Shown: piece after piece, positions 6,759-14,140 of the stretch
Numbering within the stretch: the stretch's first letter is position 1
Layout: each line of letters starts with the position of its first letter
DNA from: an uncultured Azospirillum sp.
GTDB taxonomy: Bacteria; Pseudomonadota; Alphaproteobacteria; RF32; CAG-239
Assembly: GCA_902489795.1 (NCBI GenBank)
Contig: CABUBU010000020.1
Coordinates: 1 to 31,546 of the forward strand
Length of the DNA: 31,546 bases
Direction of reading: 5' to 3'
Program-made: the position numbers and the translations under genes
Notes under the pieces: generated by a model
Told to the model about the DNA's origin: nothing
Database searches by the model: none
What the model saw: only the letters and a program-made list of their open reading frames with translations

Positions 6759-8561
6759 ATGGCAGAAGAAAAAAACAATTCTCAGGTTTCGGCAGCGCCG
6801 CAGACAGAAATGCGGTCACCGGCGTCGCAGACGACAAACGGCGCGGCCGGCAATGCCGCGCAAAGCGGCAAGCCTGCCGTCAGCGTCAACCAAAGCAAAT
6901 CGGACAGATTGGCAGAAATCAACGAGCAGCTCAAAAGCGACGTTTTGAGCATAGATCAGCGTGCCAAACTGGAACAGAAAAAGAAGGATCTCGAAAACGA
7001 CGCTCAGGGCGTAACCAACGAAAAAAAAGACAACGACATCAAGCGGGACGACCCGGATCCCAAGAAGTTCGCCGAAGAAGACATCATCAAATACATGTAC
7101 AACAAATGGCTGATCGATTTTTTCTGCTGGACCGGCGGAAAAATCGAGAAAGCCGCCGGTTCTGCCTATGACAAACTGGAACGCAGAATGTTCGACAAGT
7201 TTGCCCAGTATCGGGCGGACAAGCTGAAAGCTCAAAACTCCAACGCGTACAAGACATACAAAACCGTCGACGCATTGAAAAGAGGAGCCAGCGAAAACAT
7301 CAAACGACGCGACAGGGAACAGCTTAAAAAAGTCCAGGATCTGGCTACAATCATCGGCGAAGGCCAGCTAAATGCTCCTTCGGCAAAAATTGGAAACAGT
7401 TCCCCGCTTGAAATGCTGGCACAAATGCACAATGTCACCAACGCCGATCTGGAGCGATACGAACAATTTAAGAACAATGACGGAATTGTGGATACCGGCA
7501 AAATAGAAAATCCGCAGCACAAGGCCATGTTTGAGATATTGAATGCCCAAAACCGGCTGACAAGTGCTCAAAACGATTTATACGGAAGCCTCGGCATCAC
7601 ACCGGAAGATCTGAAAAAAGACCCCAAATGCAAACAAAAGAAACTGAAAGAACTGCAAAAAAGCCCAAACCCGGACGATAAGGAACTGTTTGCCAAAGCC
7701 CAAAAGCAACAGCAGGCTCTTGTCGAAGCGCAAAAAGAATTGTGCAAAGTCGGTGCCCGCTTCGCTCAGCAGGAAGGAAGAAAAATTTATTTCAACTCTC
7801 TGGTTGACCAGACGGCGATCAATATGGCGGAAGCGCAGATGCTCAACGATGTCGCCAAGGACGGTTCCGTCTTTGGAAAAGACGACCTCACGGAAAAGTT
7901 CAAAAGCGTGTCCGAGCAAAACCGTCAGGCCTTAAACGAAGCCACCTCCGACGAACGGGCAAACTATCTCAAAGGCCAAAACCTGAAAACAATCTACCCG
8001 GCTTCCGGCATGGCTCCCGTTCAGGTAAACCTGCCCGGCACAATCGAACGCTACAACCGCATGTCCCAGCAGGCTTCCAATGCCGCCGTTTCCAACATCG
8101 CCAGTTTTAGAATTGCGGAAATGGGAAAACAGCCGCGTCCGAACCGCGCATTGAACAATCTGGAAAAAATGGTGGACGAGCAGCGCCGCAAGCATCAGCC
8201 GCCGACGGAAGAAAAACAGCAGGAAGCCGAACAAACGGCAGCGGAAGAGAAGAAGCAGCGCGAGGAAGAGCTGAAGAATCCGCCGCGGGAAGACGCTCCC
8301 CAAACGCCTCCGCCGCACAACATGTGCGAGGAAGCCGCCGACAACCAAACCGTTGACAAACAACACCAGGACAGACGCTCTTCCTTTGAAGAAGAAAAAA
8401 GCGCATTGACGGTGCGGGAAGCTCAGCATGCCCAAATAGGCAGTTTTCTGTTGCCGCGCATTAACCAGATCAAATACCAAAAACAGCAGGAATTGATCGC
8501 CGAAGGCCGGAAAAACAACTTCCAGGGCTGGAAGTATATGCCCCGCGGACAAGAGATGTAA
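6759..8561 (+). CDS. Large coiled-coil protein of unknown function, first gene of the coupling-protein unit
   Basis: A 600-residue, highly charged, Gln/Lys/Glu-rich soluble protein that I do not recognise. The N-terminal 55 residues are low-complexity (Ala, Gln, Ser, Thr). Coiled-coil-prone segments follow (LAEINEQLKSDVLSIDQRAK; KELFAKAQKQQQALVEAQKE). The only hydrophobic patch is WLIDFFCWTGG near residue 120, too short for a secure membrane helix. A Glu/Gln/Pro-rich linker (about 470-530) precedes a short C-terminal part ending in GWKYMPRGQEM. It lacks a signal peptide. It is two bases upstream of the next gene and under its own promoter. By position it could be a scaffold, an adaptor or a substrate of the coupling ATPase encoded three genes later; nothing in the sequence decides between these. 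Confidence 0.8.
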   Translation: MAEEKNNSQVSAAPQTEMRSPASQTTNGAAGNAAQSGKPAVSVNQSKSDRLAEINEQLKSDVLSIDQRAKLEQKKKDLENDAQGVTNEKKDNDIKRDDPDPKKFAEEDIIKYMYNKWLIDFFCWTGGKIEKAAGSAYDKLERRMFDKFAQYRADKLKAQNSNAYKTYKTVDALKRGASENIKRRDREQLKKVQDLATIIGEGQLNAPSAKIGNSSPLEMLAQMHNVTNADLERYEQFKNNDGIVDTGKIENPQHKAMFEILNAQNRLTSAQNDLYGSLGITPEDLKKDPKCKQKKLKELQKSPNPDDKELFAKAQKQQQALVEAQKELCKVGARFAQQEGRKIYFNSLVDQTAINMAEAQMLNDVAKDGSVFGKDDLTEKFKSVSEQNRQALNEATSDERANYLKGQNLKTIYPASGMAPVQVNLPGTIERYNRMSQQASNAAVSNIASFRIAEMGKQPRPNRALNNLEKMVDEQRRKHQPPTEEKQQEAEQTAAEEKKQREEELKNPPREDAPQTPPPHNMCEEAADNQTVDKQHQDRRSSFEEEKSALTVREAQHAQIGSFLLPRINQIKYQKQQELIAEGRKNNFQGWKYMPRGQEM

Positions 8562-8563
8562 CC

Positions 8564-9088
8564 ATGAAGAAGCTTGCCAAATATCTGCGGCTGCTTCTGA
8601 TTCTTGTCGGATGGACAGTTTTTTACCTTTGGATCATCGGCCTGATCATGAATTATTTTTGGCATTTCAACATTTTTGAAAAACGCTACTGGCTGATCAT
8701 CAGCGAGTTCTGGAGTGCCGGCGGGGTCATTGACCAGCCGTCAGAATACATGTTCCTGCTGATGCTTGTTCTGATTGTCCCCGGCTGGTTCTGGGGCTTC
8801 AGGAAAGCCAGGCAATTATCTTACGTCAAAATTATTTTCTTCCCCGTGTTTTGGTACCATGACTACATCAGCCGCAAATATGCCGGCCAGCCGTCGCATA
8901 TCGTGCTGAAAAACATGGGCGGCGGCAAAATCAAAAAACAAACGCCGCAGCAGATGATGGAAGAGATGATCTCCAGCCGGATGCCTCAGGCAAAAGAAAA
9001 AAAGGATCTCAACTCCAGCAAAATCCGCAGCAACTTTGAGCAGAAAAACCGCAAATTCCACGAAAAAATGGAATCGGGCGACAGCTGA
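8564..9088 (+). CDS. Two-helix inner membrane protein, paralogue of the next gene's N-terminus
   Basis: A 174-residue protein with two predicted transmembrane helices (about residues 8-30 and 63-78), an aromatic loop between them (WHFNIFEKRYW) and a basic, helical cytoplasmic tail rich in Lys and Met. Its first 100 residues align without a gap to the first 100 of the protein at 9157: shared W17, VF19-20, IM28-29, WHF33-35, W43, W50, VI55-56, P59 and E61. The pair is therefore a tandem duplication in which only the second copy carries a large C-terminal extension. It starts two bases after the coiled-coil gene. No known family is recognised. Confidence 0.8.
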   Translation: MKKLAKYLRLLLILVGWTVFYLWIIGLIMNYFWHFNIFEKRYWLIISEFWSAGGVIDQPSEYMFLLMLVLIVPGWFWGFRKARQLSYVKIIFFPVFWYHDYISRKYAGQPSHIVLKNMGGGKIKKQTPQQMMEEMISSRMPQAKEKKDLNSSKIRSNFEQKNRKFHEKMESGDS

Positions 9089-9156
9089 CCGGAGGATGTA
9101 AAACACTTGTTAACCATCTTTCGCTTACAATGGCTAAAAACTTTATGGAGATTTAA

Positions 9157-10683
9157 TTGAAGCCCTTACTGATACTGACCAGAATCATTATTGTCGGCCT
9201 GTTGTGGAGTGTTTTCTTCATGGAAAGCATACGGGTAATCATGCTCCGCAACTGGCATTTTGACATTCTCAACATGGAGCACTGGCAGATCGCTTGGGAC
9301 CTGTGGCTCAACTCCTGGGTCATCTCCGAACCGAAAGAATGGGCGTTTGTCCTCATCATCATTTCGTTTATTCCTCTGTGGTTTACCGGCTGGATTGCGT
9401 TGAGCCTCGTTTCCTGGGGAAAAGTCGTCTGGTTTGTCCTCACCCTGCCGTGGAAGCTGTTCAAAAACTTCTTCTACAAACCGGTCAAAATCATTACCAC
9501 CAACACCGGCGTAACCCCGATCAAAAAGAAAAAATCTTATAAAGAGATCCGCCCGCGAGCCGTCCGCTCCCCCCTGACGACGGAGCGCAGCGAACTGACG
9601 CCGTCGCCGATCAGCATTCCTGCCGTCACCCCAACCCTGATTACGCCGAAAATGACACCGGCGGCCAAACCGGTAGCAGCAGTCGAAAGCAAACCGGCGC
9701 CGAAAAACTTTGAACATGCCCTGTTTAAATTCGACGACAACTTCGACGATTTGGACTTTGACATCGATTCTTTTGAAGTCGAAAGCAAAAAAGCGCCGGA
9801 AAAGCCGGCTTCCTCACCGGTCAAAACGACCAGAAGCCAAAGCCGCGACGAAGATTATGACTACGATTCCCCACGTGAACGCAGAGAACGCAAGGACAAT
9901 CGCGGACGCGAAGAAAACCGGGGGGAACGCGACGACGAAAGACGGCGCGAGCGCGACTATGAACGCCGCGAAGACAGAAGGGACGACCGCCGCGAAGACG
10001 ATCGACGGCGCGACCGCGACGGCGAAAAACGCGATGACCGGAGAGACAAGGACCGCCGCGACAACAGAAGAGATGACAGGAGAGACGACCGGCGCGAAGA
10101 ACGCTCCCGCGACCGTGACGGAGAACGCAAAAAAGAACGAGTTCCCGCCGCGGCACCTGCTGTTCAGGTTTCCGCCCGCCAGCCGAGCGGTTCCTGCCTC
10201 GACATCATAAAACAAAAAGGCTATGAAGTCATCAGCCGGGTCACCATCAAGAACACGGTCATCGACTATGTCGGCGTGTCGGGCGACCGAATTTGCCTGT
10301 GCATGCTCGACCGTGAACCGGGCGACTGGCTGGCCGACGAAGAACGCTTTAACGACGAAGAACCGCTGTGGTTTTCTGAAAGTTCGCACCGAATTTCCCC
10401 AGTCCGCAAAATAGACTTGGCAAAACAGGCGCTGCTTGATAAACTGGACAATGCGGAAATGAATTTTGTCGTCGACGCTTTCGTCGTCGTCCAGATCGGC
10501 AACATCATCAATGCCGAAGACATGTTCGAAATCTGGGACGAACTGAACGTCAACGTCACCCGTATCGACCGCGGCACGCCGAAGGAAATCAAACTGTTTG
10601 CCCGGACGCTTTCCGAGGCTGAAAAAACAATTCCCGCATCAAAACTGGACAAGGTCATGAAATTAATCCGCAGCATGAGTTGA
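9157..10683 (+). CDS. Membrane protein with Arg/Asp-rich linker and C-terminal globular domain, next to the coupling ATPase
   Basis: A 508-residue protein of unknown family. Residues 1-100 hold two transmembrane helices homologous to the 8564 product. A Pro/Thr-rich stretch follows (130-185), then an acidic aromatic motif (FDDNFDDLDFDIDSF, 192-206), then about 100 residues almost entirely Arg, Asp, Glu and Lys (229-328). The C-terminal domain (about 340-508) mixes strands and helices (YEVISRVTIKNTVIDYVGV; MNFVVDAFVVVQIGN). The start is TTG, supported by GGAG six bases upstream and by the ungapped alignment with the 8564 protein from residue 1. It ends 12 bases before the coupling ATPase gene, so a joint role in one complex is likely. 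This is an inference. Confidence 0.8.
   Translation: MKPLLILTRIIIVGLLWSVFFMESIRVIMLRNWHFDILNMEHWQIAWDLWLNSWVISEPKEWAFVLIIISFIPLWFTGWIALSLVSWGKVVWFVLTLPWKLFKNFFYKPVKIITTNTGVTPIKKKKSYKEIRPRAVRSPLTTERSELTPSPISIPAVTPTLITPKMTPAAKPVAAVESKPAPKNFEHALFKFDDNFDDLDFDIDSFEVESKKAPEKPASSPVKTTRSQSRDEDYDYDSPRERRERKDNRGREENRGERDDERRRERDYERREDRRDDRREDDRRRDRDGEKRDDRRDKDRRDNRRDDRRDDRREERSRDRDGERKKERVPAAAPAVQVSARQPSGSCLDIIKQKGYEVISRVTIKNTVIDYVGVSGDRICLCMLDREPGDWLADEERFNDEEPLWFSESSHRISPVRKIDLAKQALLDKLDNAEMNFVVDAFVVVQIGNIINAEDMFEIWDELNVNVTRIDRGTPKEIKLFARTLSEAEKTIPASKLDKVMKLIRSMS
9841..10140 (+). repeat. Low-complexity segment coding for Arg/Asp/Glu-rich repeats
   Basis: About 300 bases inside the 9157 gene built from repeated Arg, Asp and Glu codons (units such as RRDDRR and RRERDYERRE). 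The segment keeps the reading frame and looks like a disordered mixed-charge linker. Such tracts expand and contract easily, so its length may vary between strains. Confidence 0.8.
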
Positions 10684-10695
10684 GAGGTAAGATAA

Positions 10696-12867
10696 ATGGG
10701 ATTACAAAAAAGAGGAGAAGAATGGGAAGAATATGACCACGCCGTGCAATGGATGTCGCTCACCGTCATCATCACGCTTCTGGTCACCATCTTTCTGGCG
10801 GTCATTTCCATGCCGCTCGGCTATATCATCGGCAACGGCATTTCCAAAGAGTCGATGGACAACGTCGGCAAATTCATGGGCATGATCTTCAACGATCCGT
10901 CATACCTGTTCTCGCGCTATTGGAACTGGATGCGCCAGATCGGCAATTACCACGGACCGTTCAGCTTTTCGCTGTGGCTGCCGGTGCTGCCGATTCTCTC
11001 GCTGCCGATCGGCCTGATCATCGGCGCCGTTACCAACCCCTACCGCTTCCAGTCCAACATCCACGGTTCCGGCCGTATCGCTACTTTAAAAGACATCAAG
11101 GCGATGAAGCTGTTGGACGGTTTTTGCATGGTTATCGGCAAATTCAAAGGCTATTATCTGAAACTGCCGGAAACCCTTTCCACTCTGTGCTGCGCACCTC
11201 CGGGTACCGGTAAAACCGCCGGGGTGGTTATTCCCACCATTTTCAATTCCAAGGGCTTAAGCCTGGTCATCAACGACCCGAAGCCGGAACTGTGTTTCAC
11301 CACTTCGGGCGCCCGCGCCAAAGAAGGACCGGTTTTCATTATCAACTGGGGGGCCGAAGATAACCCGGCCGAGGGCTTGTATTATCCGAGCTGGAACCCG
11401 CTGTCGCCGACGGCTCTGCCGGCACAGGGACCGGGACGCGACATGTATATCGATTCCATGTGCAACATTTTGGTGGAAGACCCCAAAGGCGGCGCCGACC
11501 CGCACTGGTCGCAGACCGGACGCGCCGCACTGACCGGCTTCATCCACTTCATCGCCTCCAAATGCGAAAAAGCCCGCGCCAACGACTACTTTATCGGCAG
11601 GGTTTATGAAGGCAAACTGGACGAAGAAGACAAACAGGTGCTGGAAGGTTACTATGAAGACATCAAAATGCACAACCCGGCGGCCGTCCGCGCCATCAGC
11701 GACCTGCGCAACAACAATCTGACGGTAGAAAACTACGTGCCGATCGGCACCTGGGATCTGCTGCCGGAAAAATGGGTCGGCAGGGAAGCCTGCATCGCCA
11801 TGATCATGGAATGGCTGACCGAAGCGCAGATCAAACAGGGACAGGAAATCAAACGCCGTCTGGCCGAAGGCGACCAGATGGCGGCAATGGCCGACCCGAT
11901 GCGCGACCTGCTGGACGCCGCGATTGAAGAATCGCGCAAATACGGATATTCGCAGCGCGCCTATACCGAACTTTCCACGTTAAGCAACATGCCGGACAAG
12001 GAACGCGGTTCGGTTATGTCGACGGCGTTTGCCGGCATCGGCGTATTCAAAAACTCGGCGGTCGTTTCCCGAACCAGTTTTTCCGACCTGCAGTTCAAAG
12101 ACCTGCGCGGTATGAAAGACCCCATCACCGGCGAATGGAAACCGATTTCGGTTTATCTGTCGATCAACCAGGTAGACGCCCGCGCTCTGGGCGTAATCAG
12201 CGGCATTTTCATTGAGCTGATGTCGTCATACCTGATCTCCAACCCGCCGAACTACGTCAACGCCACCGACGGCAAAATGGGACCGTTCCCCGCTCTGTTC
12301 GTTCTGGACGAGTTTCCGCAGATGCCGAAACTGAAGGCCGTTATCGACGGACCGGCGGTCGGACGCGGACAAAAAGTGTCATACCTCCTGATCGGACAAG
12401 ACCTGGGTCAGATTTCCGGCAAATACGGAAAAGACGATCTGGAAACGGTTATTTCCACCACCGCCTGCAAAGTCATCCTGTCGCAGAACAACGAACAGAC
12501 GGCGCAGCGCTTTTCCAAAATGGTGGGCAACAAAACCGTCCAGACTTCGTCCTATTCCAAACAGGAAGGCTTTTCCAAACAGGCTAACCCATTCTCGAAA
12601 AACGTCAACTATCAGCTGCAGGGCGTTTCGGTCATCACCACTTCCCAGCTGCTGAGTTTGCCGATGTTAAAACAGGTTATTCTCTACCAAAGCTATATTG
12701 ACCGGCCGATCATTGCGGATTCCCCGCGTTATTATCTGGATCCGAAAATGCGTGCCCTGTCAAAACTGCCGGCGGCACCGAACGTTCCCGAATGGATCGT
12801 CGCCCAGCGCGAGGATATTAATGACAATATGCTCGAAAAATTGGGACTGGGAGAAGAAGAAGCTTAA
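10696..12867 (+). CDS. Type IV secretion coupling ATPase, VirD4/TraG/TraD family
   Basis: A 723-residue inner membrane ATPase of the coupling-protein family, which delivers protein or DNA-protein substrates to a type IV secretion channel. Two transmembrane helices (about 21-46 and 93-112) precede the HGSGRIAT motif typical of VirD4/TraG. Walker A is APPGTGKT (167-174). INDPKPEL, YPSWNPLSP, and Walker B ALFVLDEFPQMPKL follow, then GRGQKVSYLLIGQDLGQI and ILSQNNEQTAQRFSKMVG, all in family order. A helical insertion (about 280-430) corresponds to the all-alpha domain. The start has AGAGG upstream. It is the last gene of the unit and ends at a strong terminator. No VirB, pilin or relaxase gene is present in the window, so which apparatus it serves is unknown. 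Confidence 0.92.
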   Translation: MGLQKRGEEWEEYDHAVQWMSLTVIITLLVTIFLAVISMPLGYIIGNGISKESMDNVGKFMGMIFNDPSYLFSRYWNWMRQIGNYHGPFSFSLWLPVLPILSLPIGLIIGAVTNPYRFQSNIHGSGRIATLKDIKAMKLLDGFCMVIGKFKGYYLKLPETLSTLCCAPPGTGKTAGVVIPTIFNSKGLSLVINDPKPELCFTTSGARAKEGPVFIINWGAEDNPAEGLYYPSWNPLSPTALPAQGPGRDMYIDSMCNILVEDPKGGADPHWSQTGRAALTGFIHFIASKCEKARANDYFIGRVYEGKLDEEDKQVLEGYYEDIKMHNPAAVRAISDLRNNNLTVENYVPIGTWDLLPEKWVGREACIAMIMEWLTEAQIKQGQEIKRRLAEGDQMAAMADPMRDLLDAAIEESRKYGYSQRAYTELSTLSNMPDKERGSVMSTAFAGIGVFKNSAVVSRTSFSDLQFKDLRGMKDPITGEWKPISVYLSINQVDARALGVISGIFIELMSSYLISNPPNYVNATDGKMGPFPALFVLDEFPQMPKLKAVIDGPAVGRGQKVSYLLIGQDLGQISGKYGKDDLETVISTTACKVILSQNNEQTAQRFSKMVGNKTVQTSSYSKQEGFSKQANPFSKNVNYQLQGVSVITTSQLLSLPMLKQVILYQSYIDRPIIADSPRYYLDPKMRALSKLPAAPNVPEWIVAQREDINDNMLEKLGLGEEEA

Positions 12868-12910
12868 AAAAATCCCCGAAATGCTCTGCTCAAAATTCGG
12901 GGATTTTTTT
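12865..12910 (+). terminator. Rho-independent terminator after the coupling ATPase gene
   Basis: AATCCCCGAA (12871-12880) pairs perfectly with TTCGGGGATT (12896-12905) around a 15-base loop. It is flanked by an A-run before and seven Ts at the end of the stem. It begins at the stop codon. Confidence 0.88.
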
Positions 12911-12936
12911 ACAAAAACTTTATATAGGGTTATACT
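12908..12936 (+). promoter_or_regulatory. Sigma-70-like promoter for the P-loop kinase gene
   Basis: TTTACA (12908-12913), a 17-base spacer and TATACT (12931-12936) directly follow the terminator T-run. The predicted leader is about 25 bases with no good Shine-Dalgarno. Confidence 0.65.
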
Positions 12937-12967
12937 GATTATACACCAATCAATATAAATAGAAAAT

Positions 12968-13483
12968 ATGTCACACCTAATCATTATACGCGGAAATTCC
13001 GGCAGCGGCAAAACCACACTGGCCGATGCCTTGCAAAAAAAACTGGGACGCAACAACTTGATGATTTCACAAGATGTCATCCGCAGAAAAATGTTGTGGG
13101 TACACGATGAAAAAAACACCGCGGCTGTTTCCTTGTTGATTAACCTAATAAATTACGGAAAAGAGCATTGCCAATACACTATTTTAGAAGGCATTTTGAA
13201 TGCAGATTGGTATCAGCCGTTATTTGCGGAAGCGCTTCGTTTGTTTAATAATAAAATATTTGCCTATTATTACGACCTTCCCTTTGAAGAAACCCTCAAA
13301 AGACACCATACCAAAAAAGAACATTCCGAATTTGGTGAAAAAGAAATGCGCTGTTGGTGGAAAGAAAAAGACTTGATCAATATCATTCCTGAAAAGCTTT
13401 TTTCTCCAAGCATCAGCATTGAACAAGCCCTCGACATCATCTATAATGATGTTTTAACCGAAAATAAAAAGACCACAGCTTAA
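12968..13483 (+). CDS. Small P-loop kinase-like NTPase of Firmicutes type
   Basis: A 171-residue cytoplasmic P-loop protein of the AAA_33 / zeta-like small-molecule kinase group. Walker A is GNSGSGKTT (residues 9-17). QDVIRRKMLW follows it, then YTILEGILN, the segment YYYDLPFEETLKRHHTKKEHS and FGEKEMRCWWKEKD. The last two blocks are familiar to me from uncharacterised kinases common in Firmicutes, but the substrate is not known. The gene is visibly more AT-rich than its neighbours and has its own promoter between a terminator and a convergent repressor gene. This fits horizontal acquisition. It has no recognisable antitoxin partner, so a toxin role is not supported. Confidence 0.75.
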   Translation: MSHLIIIRGNSGSGKTTLADALQKKLGRNNLMISQDVIRRKMLWVHDEKNTAAVSLLINLINYGKEHCQYTILEGILNADWYQPLFAEALRLFNNKIFAYYYDLPFEETLKRHHTKKEHSEFGEKEMRCWWKEKDLINIIPEKLFSPSISIEQALDIIYNDVLTENKKTTA

Positions 13484-13495
13484 TAAAGATAAAAC

Positions 13496-13774
13496 TCAGC
13501 CATAAATTTCGTCCAGCATTTTTAGCAGCCGCACGGCGTTGTCGTTTTTAACCGAATAGTAAATGGCCTGCGCCTGCCGCCTGGTATCGACGATGCCGGC
13601 CGACCGCAGAACCGCCAGATGCTGCGACAGAGCGGACTGGCTGAGACCGATGATTTTTTCCAGGTCGCCGACTTTTTGTTCGCCTTCGCGGAGAATATAC
13701 ATCACTTCCAGGCGTTTTTTGTTACCCAATGCCTTCAGCAGTTTCGACCCCTGAGTCACAGCCGGATTTTCCAT
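13496..13774 (-). CDS. ArsR/SmtB-family winged-helix transcriptional repressor
   Basis: A 92-residue DNA-binding protein. LLKALGNKKRLEVMYIL opens the winged helix. GLSQSALSQHLAVLRSAGIV (about residues 43-62) is the recognition helix region, and RRQAQAIYYSV is the wing. The sequence resembles the BigR/SqrR branch of the family. However, it contains no cysteine, so neither metal nor thiol-persulfide sensing by cysteines is possible. The start is placed at the ATG at 13774 because AAGGAGG lies eight bases upstream; a longer reading frame would put that site inside the gene. It is divergent from xseB-ispA and convergent with the P-loop kinase. The effector and targets are unknown. Confidence 0.85.
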   Translation of the reverse strand: MENPAVTQGSKLLKALGNKKRLEVMYILREGEQKVGDLEKIIGLSQSALSQHLAVLRSAGIVDTRRQAQAIYYSVKNDNAVRLLKMLDEIYG

Positions 13775-13801
13775 CGTTTTATCCTCCTTCATGTCTAGCG
13801 G

Positions 13802-13807
13802 ATTATA
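13802..13807 (-). promoter_or_regulatory. Candidate -10 element of the ArsR-family gene
   Basis: A perfect TATAAT on the minus strand, 28 bases before the ATG. The corresponding -35 (ATACAT at 17 bases) is poor, so this is only a candidate. Confidence 0.35.
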
Positions 13808-13836
13808 GAGATATCGGTTATGCAATGTATTTAGTA

Positions 13837-13865
13837 TTGAAATTTGAAAATTAAACTAATAATAT
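13837..13865 (+). promoter_or_regulatory. Sigma-70-like promoter for xseB-ispA
   Basis: TTGAAA (13837-13842), a 17-base spacer and TAATAT (13860-13865) lie in the AT-rich divergent spacer about 30 bases before xseB. A CAAT-N9-ATTG inverted repeat (13823-13839) touches the -35 and could be an operator for the divergent ArsR-type repressor. Confidence 0.55.
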
Positions 13866-13894
13866 TATTTATTATTAATACAAGGAGCAAACAA

Positions 13895-14140
13895 ATGTCA
13901 GCAGAAGACAACGGCGAATTAAGCTTTGAAGAGGCACTTTCCCGTCTGGAAGCCATCGTCCGCGAACTGGAAGCCGGAAGAATCAAACTGGACGACGCCG
14001 TCAACGCGTACGAACAGGCGGTCGGCCTGAAAAACTTTTGCGAAAAGAAACTTCAAGAAGCCAAACTGAAAATCGAAAAAATAGTTGTTGCCCCCGACGG
14101 CACGCCTTCGCTGACCCCGCTGGACAAGAACGATGACTGA
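13895..14140 (+). CDS. xseB: Exodeoxyribonuclease VII small subunit
   Basis: An 81-residue protein forming the small subunit of exonuclease VII, which degrades single-stranded DNA together with XseA. The whole family core is visible: LSFEEALSRLEAIVRELEAG, then LDDAVNAYEQAVGL and CEKKLQEAKLKIEKI, a helical hairpin. The start is the ATG at 13895, eight bases after AAGGAG; an upstream in-frame codon would swallow the AT-rich promoter region. It overlaps ispA by eight bases, indicating translational coupling, as in the common xseB-ispA(-dxs) arrangement. XseA is not in the window. Confidence 0.93.
   Translation: MSAEDNGELSFEEALSRLEAIVRELEAGRIKLDDAVNAYEQAVGLKNFCEKKLQEAKLKIEKIVVAPDGTPSLTPLDKNDD

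Noticed and set aside
9814..10389. Antisense open frame rich in Val, Ala and Phe across the charged tract
   Set aside because: It looks like a membrane protein only because the complement of Arg/Asp/Glu codons reads as Ala, Val, Ser and Phe. The plus-strand frame runs through with intact flanking domains.
6759..12867. Integrated conjugative element
   Set aside because: No relaxase, integrase, VirB genes, attachment repeats or tRNA boundary are visible, and base composition matches the flanking genes by eye.
12968..13774. Kinase plus ArsR-family gene as a toxin-antitoxin pair
   Set aside because: The genes are convergent, the kinase lacks clear zeta-toxin features beyond the P-loop, and the repressor has its own divergent context with xseB.
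13855..13880. AT-rich repeats before xseB as an origin or CRISPR-like element
   Set aside because: A short simple-sequence stretch (ATTATT units) inside a normal promoter region, with no repeat-spacer structure.
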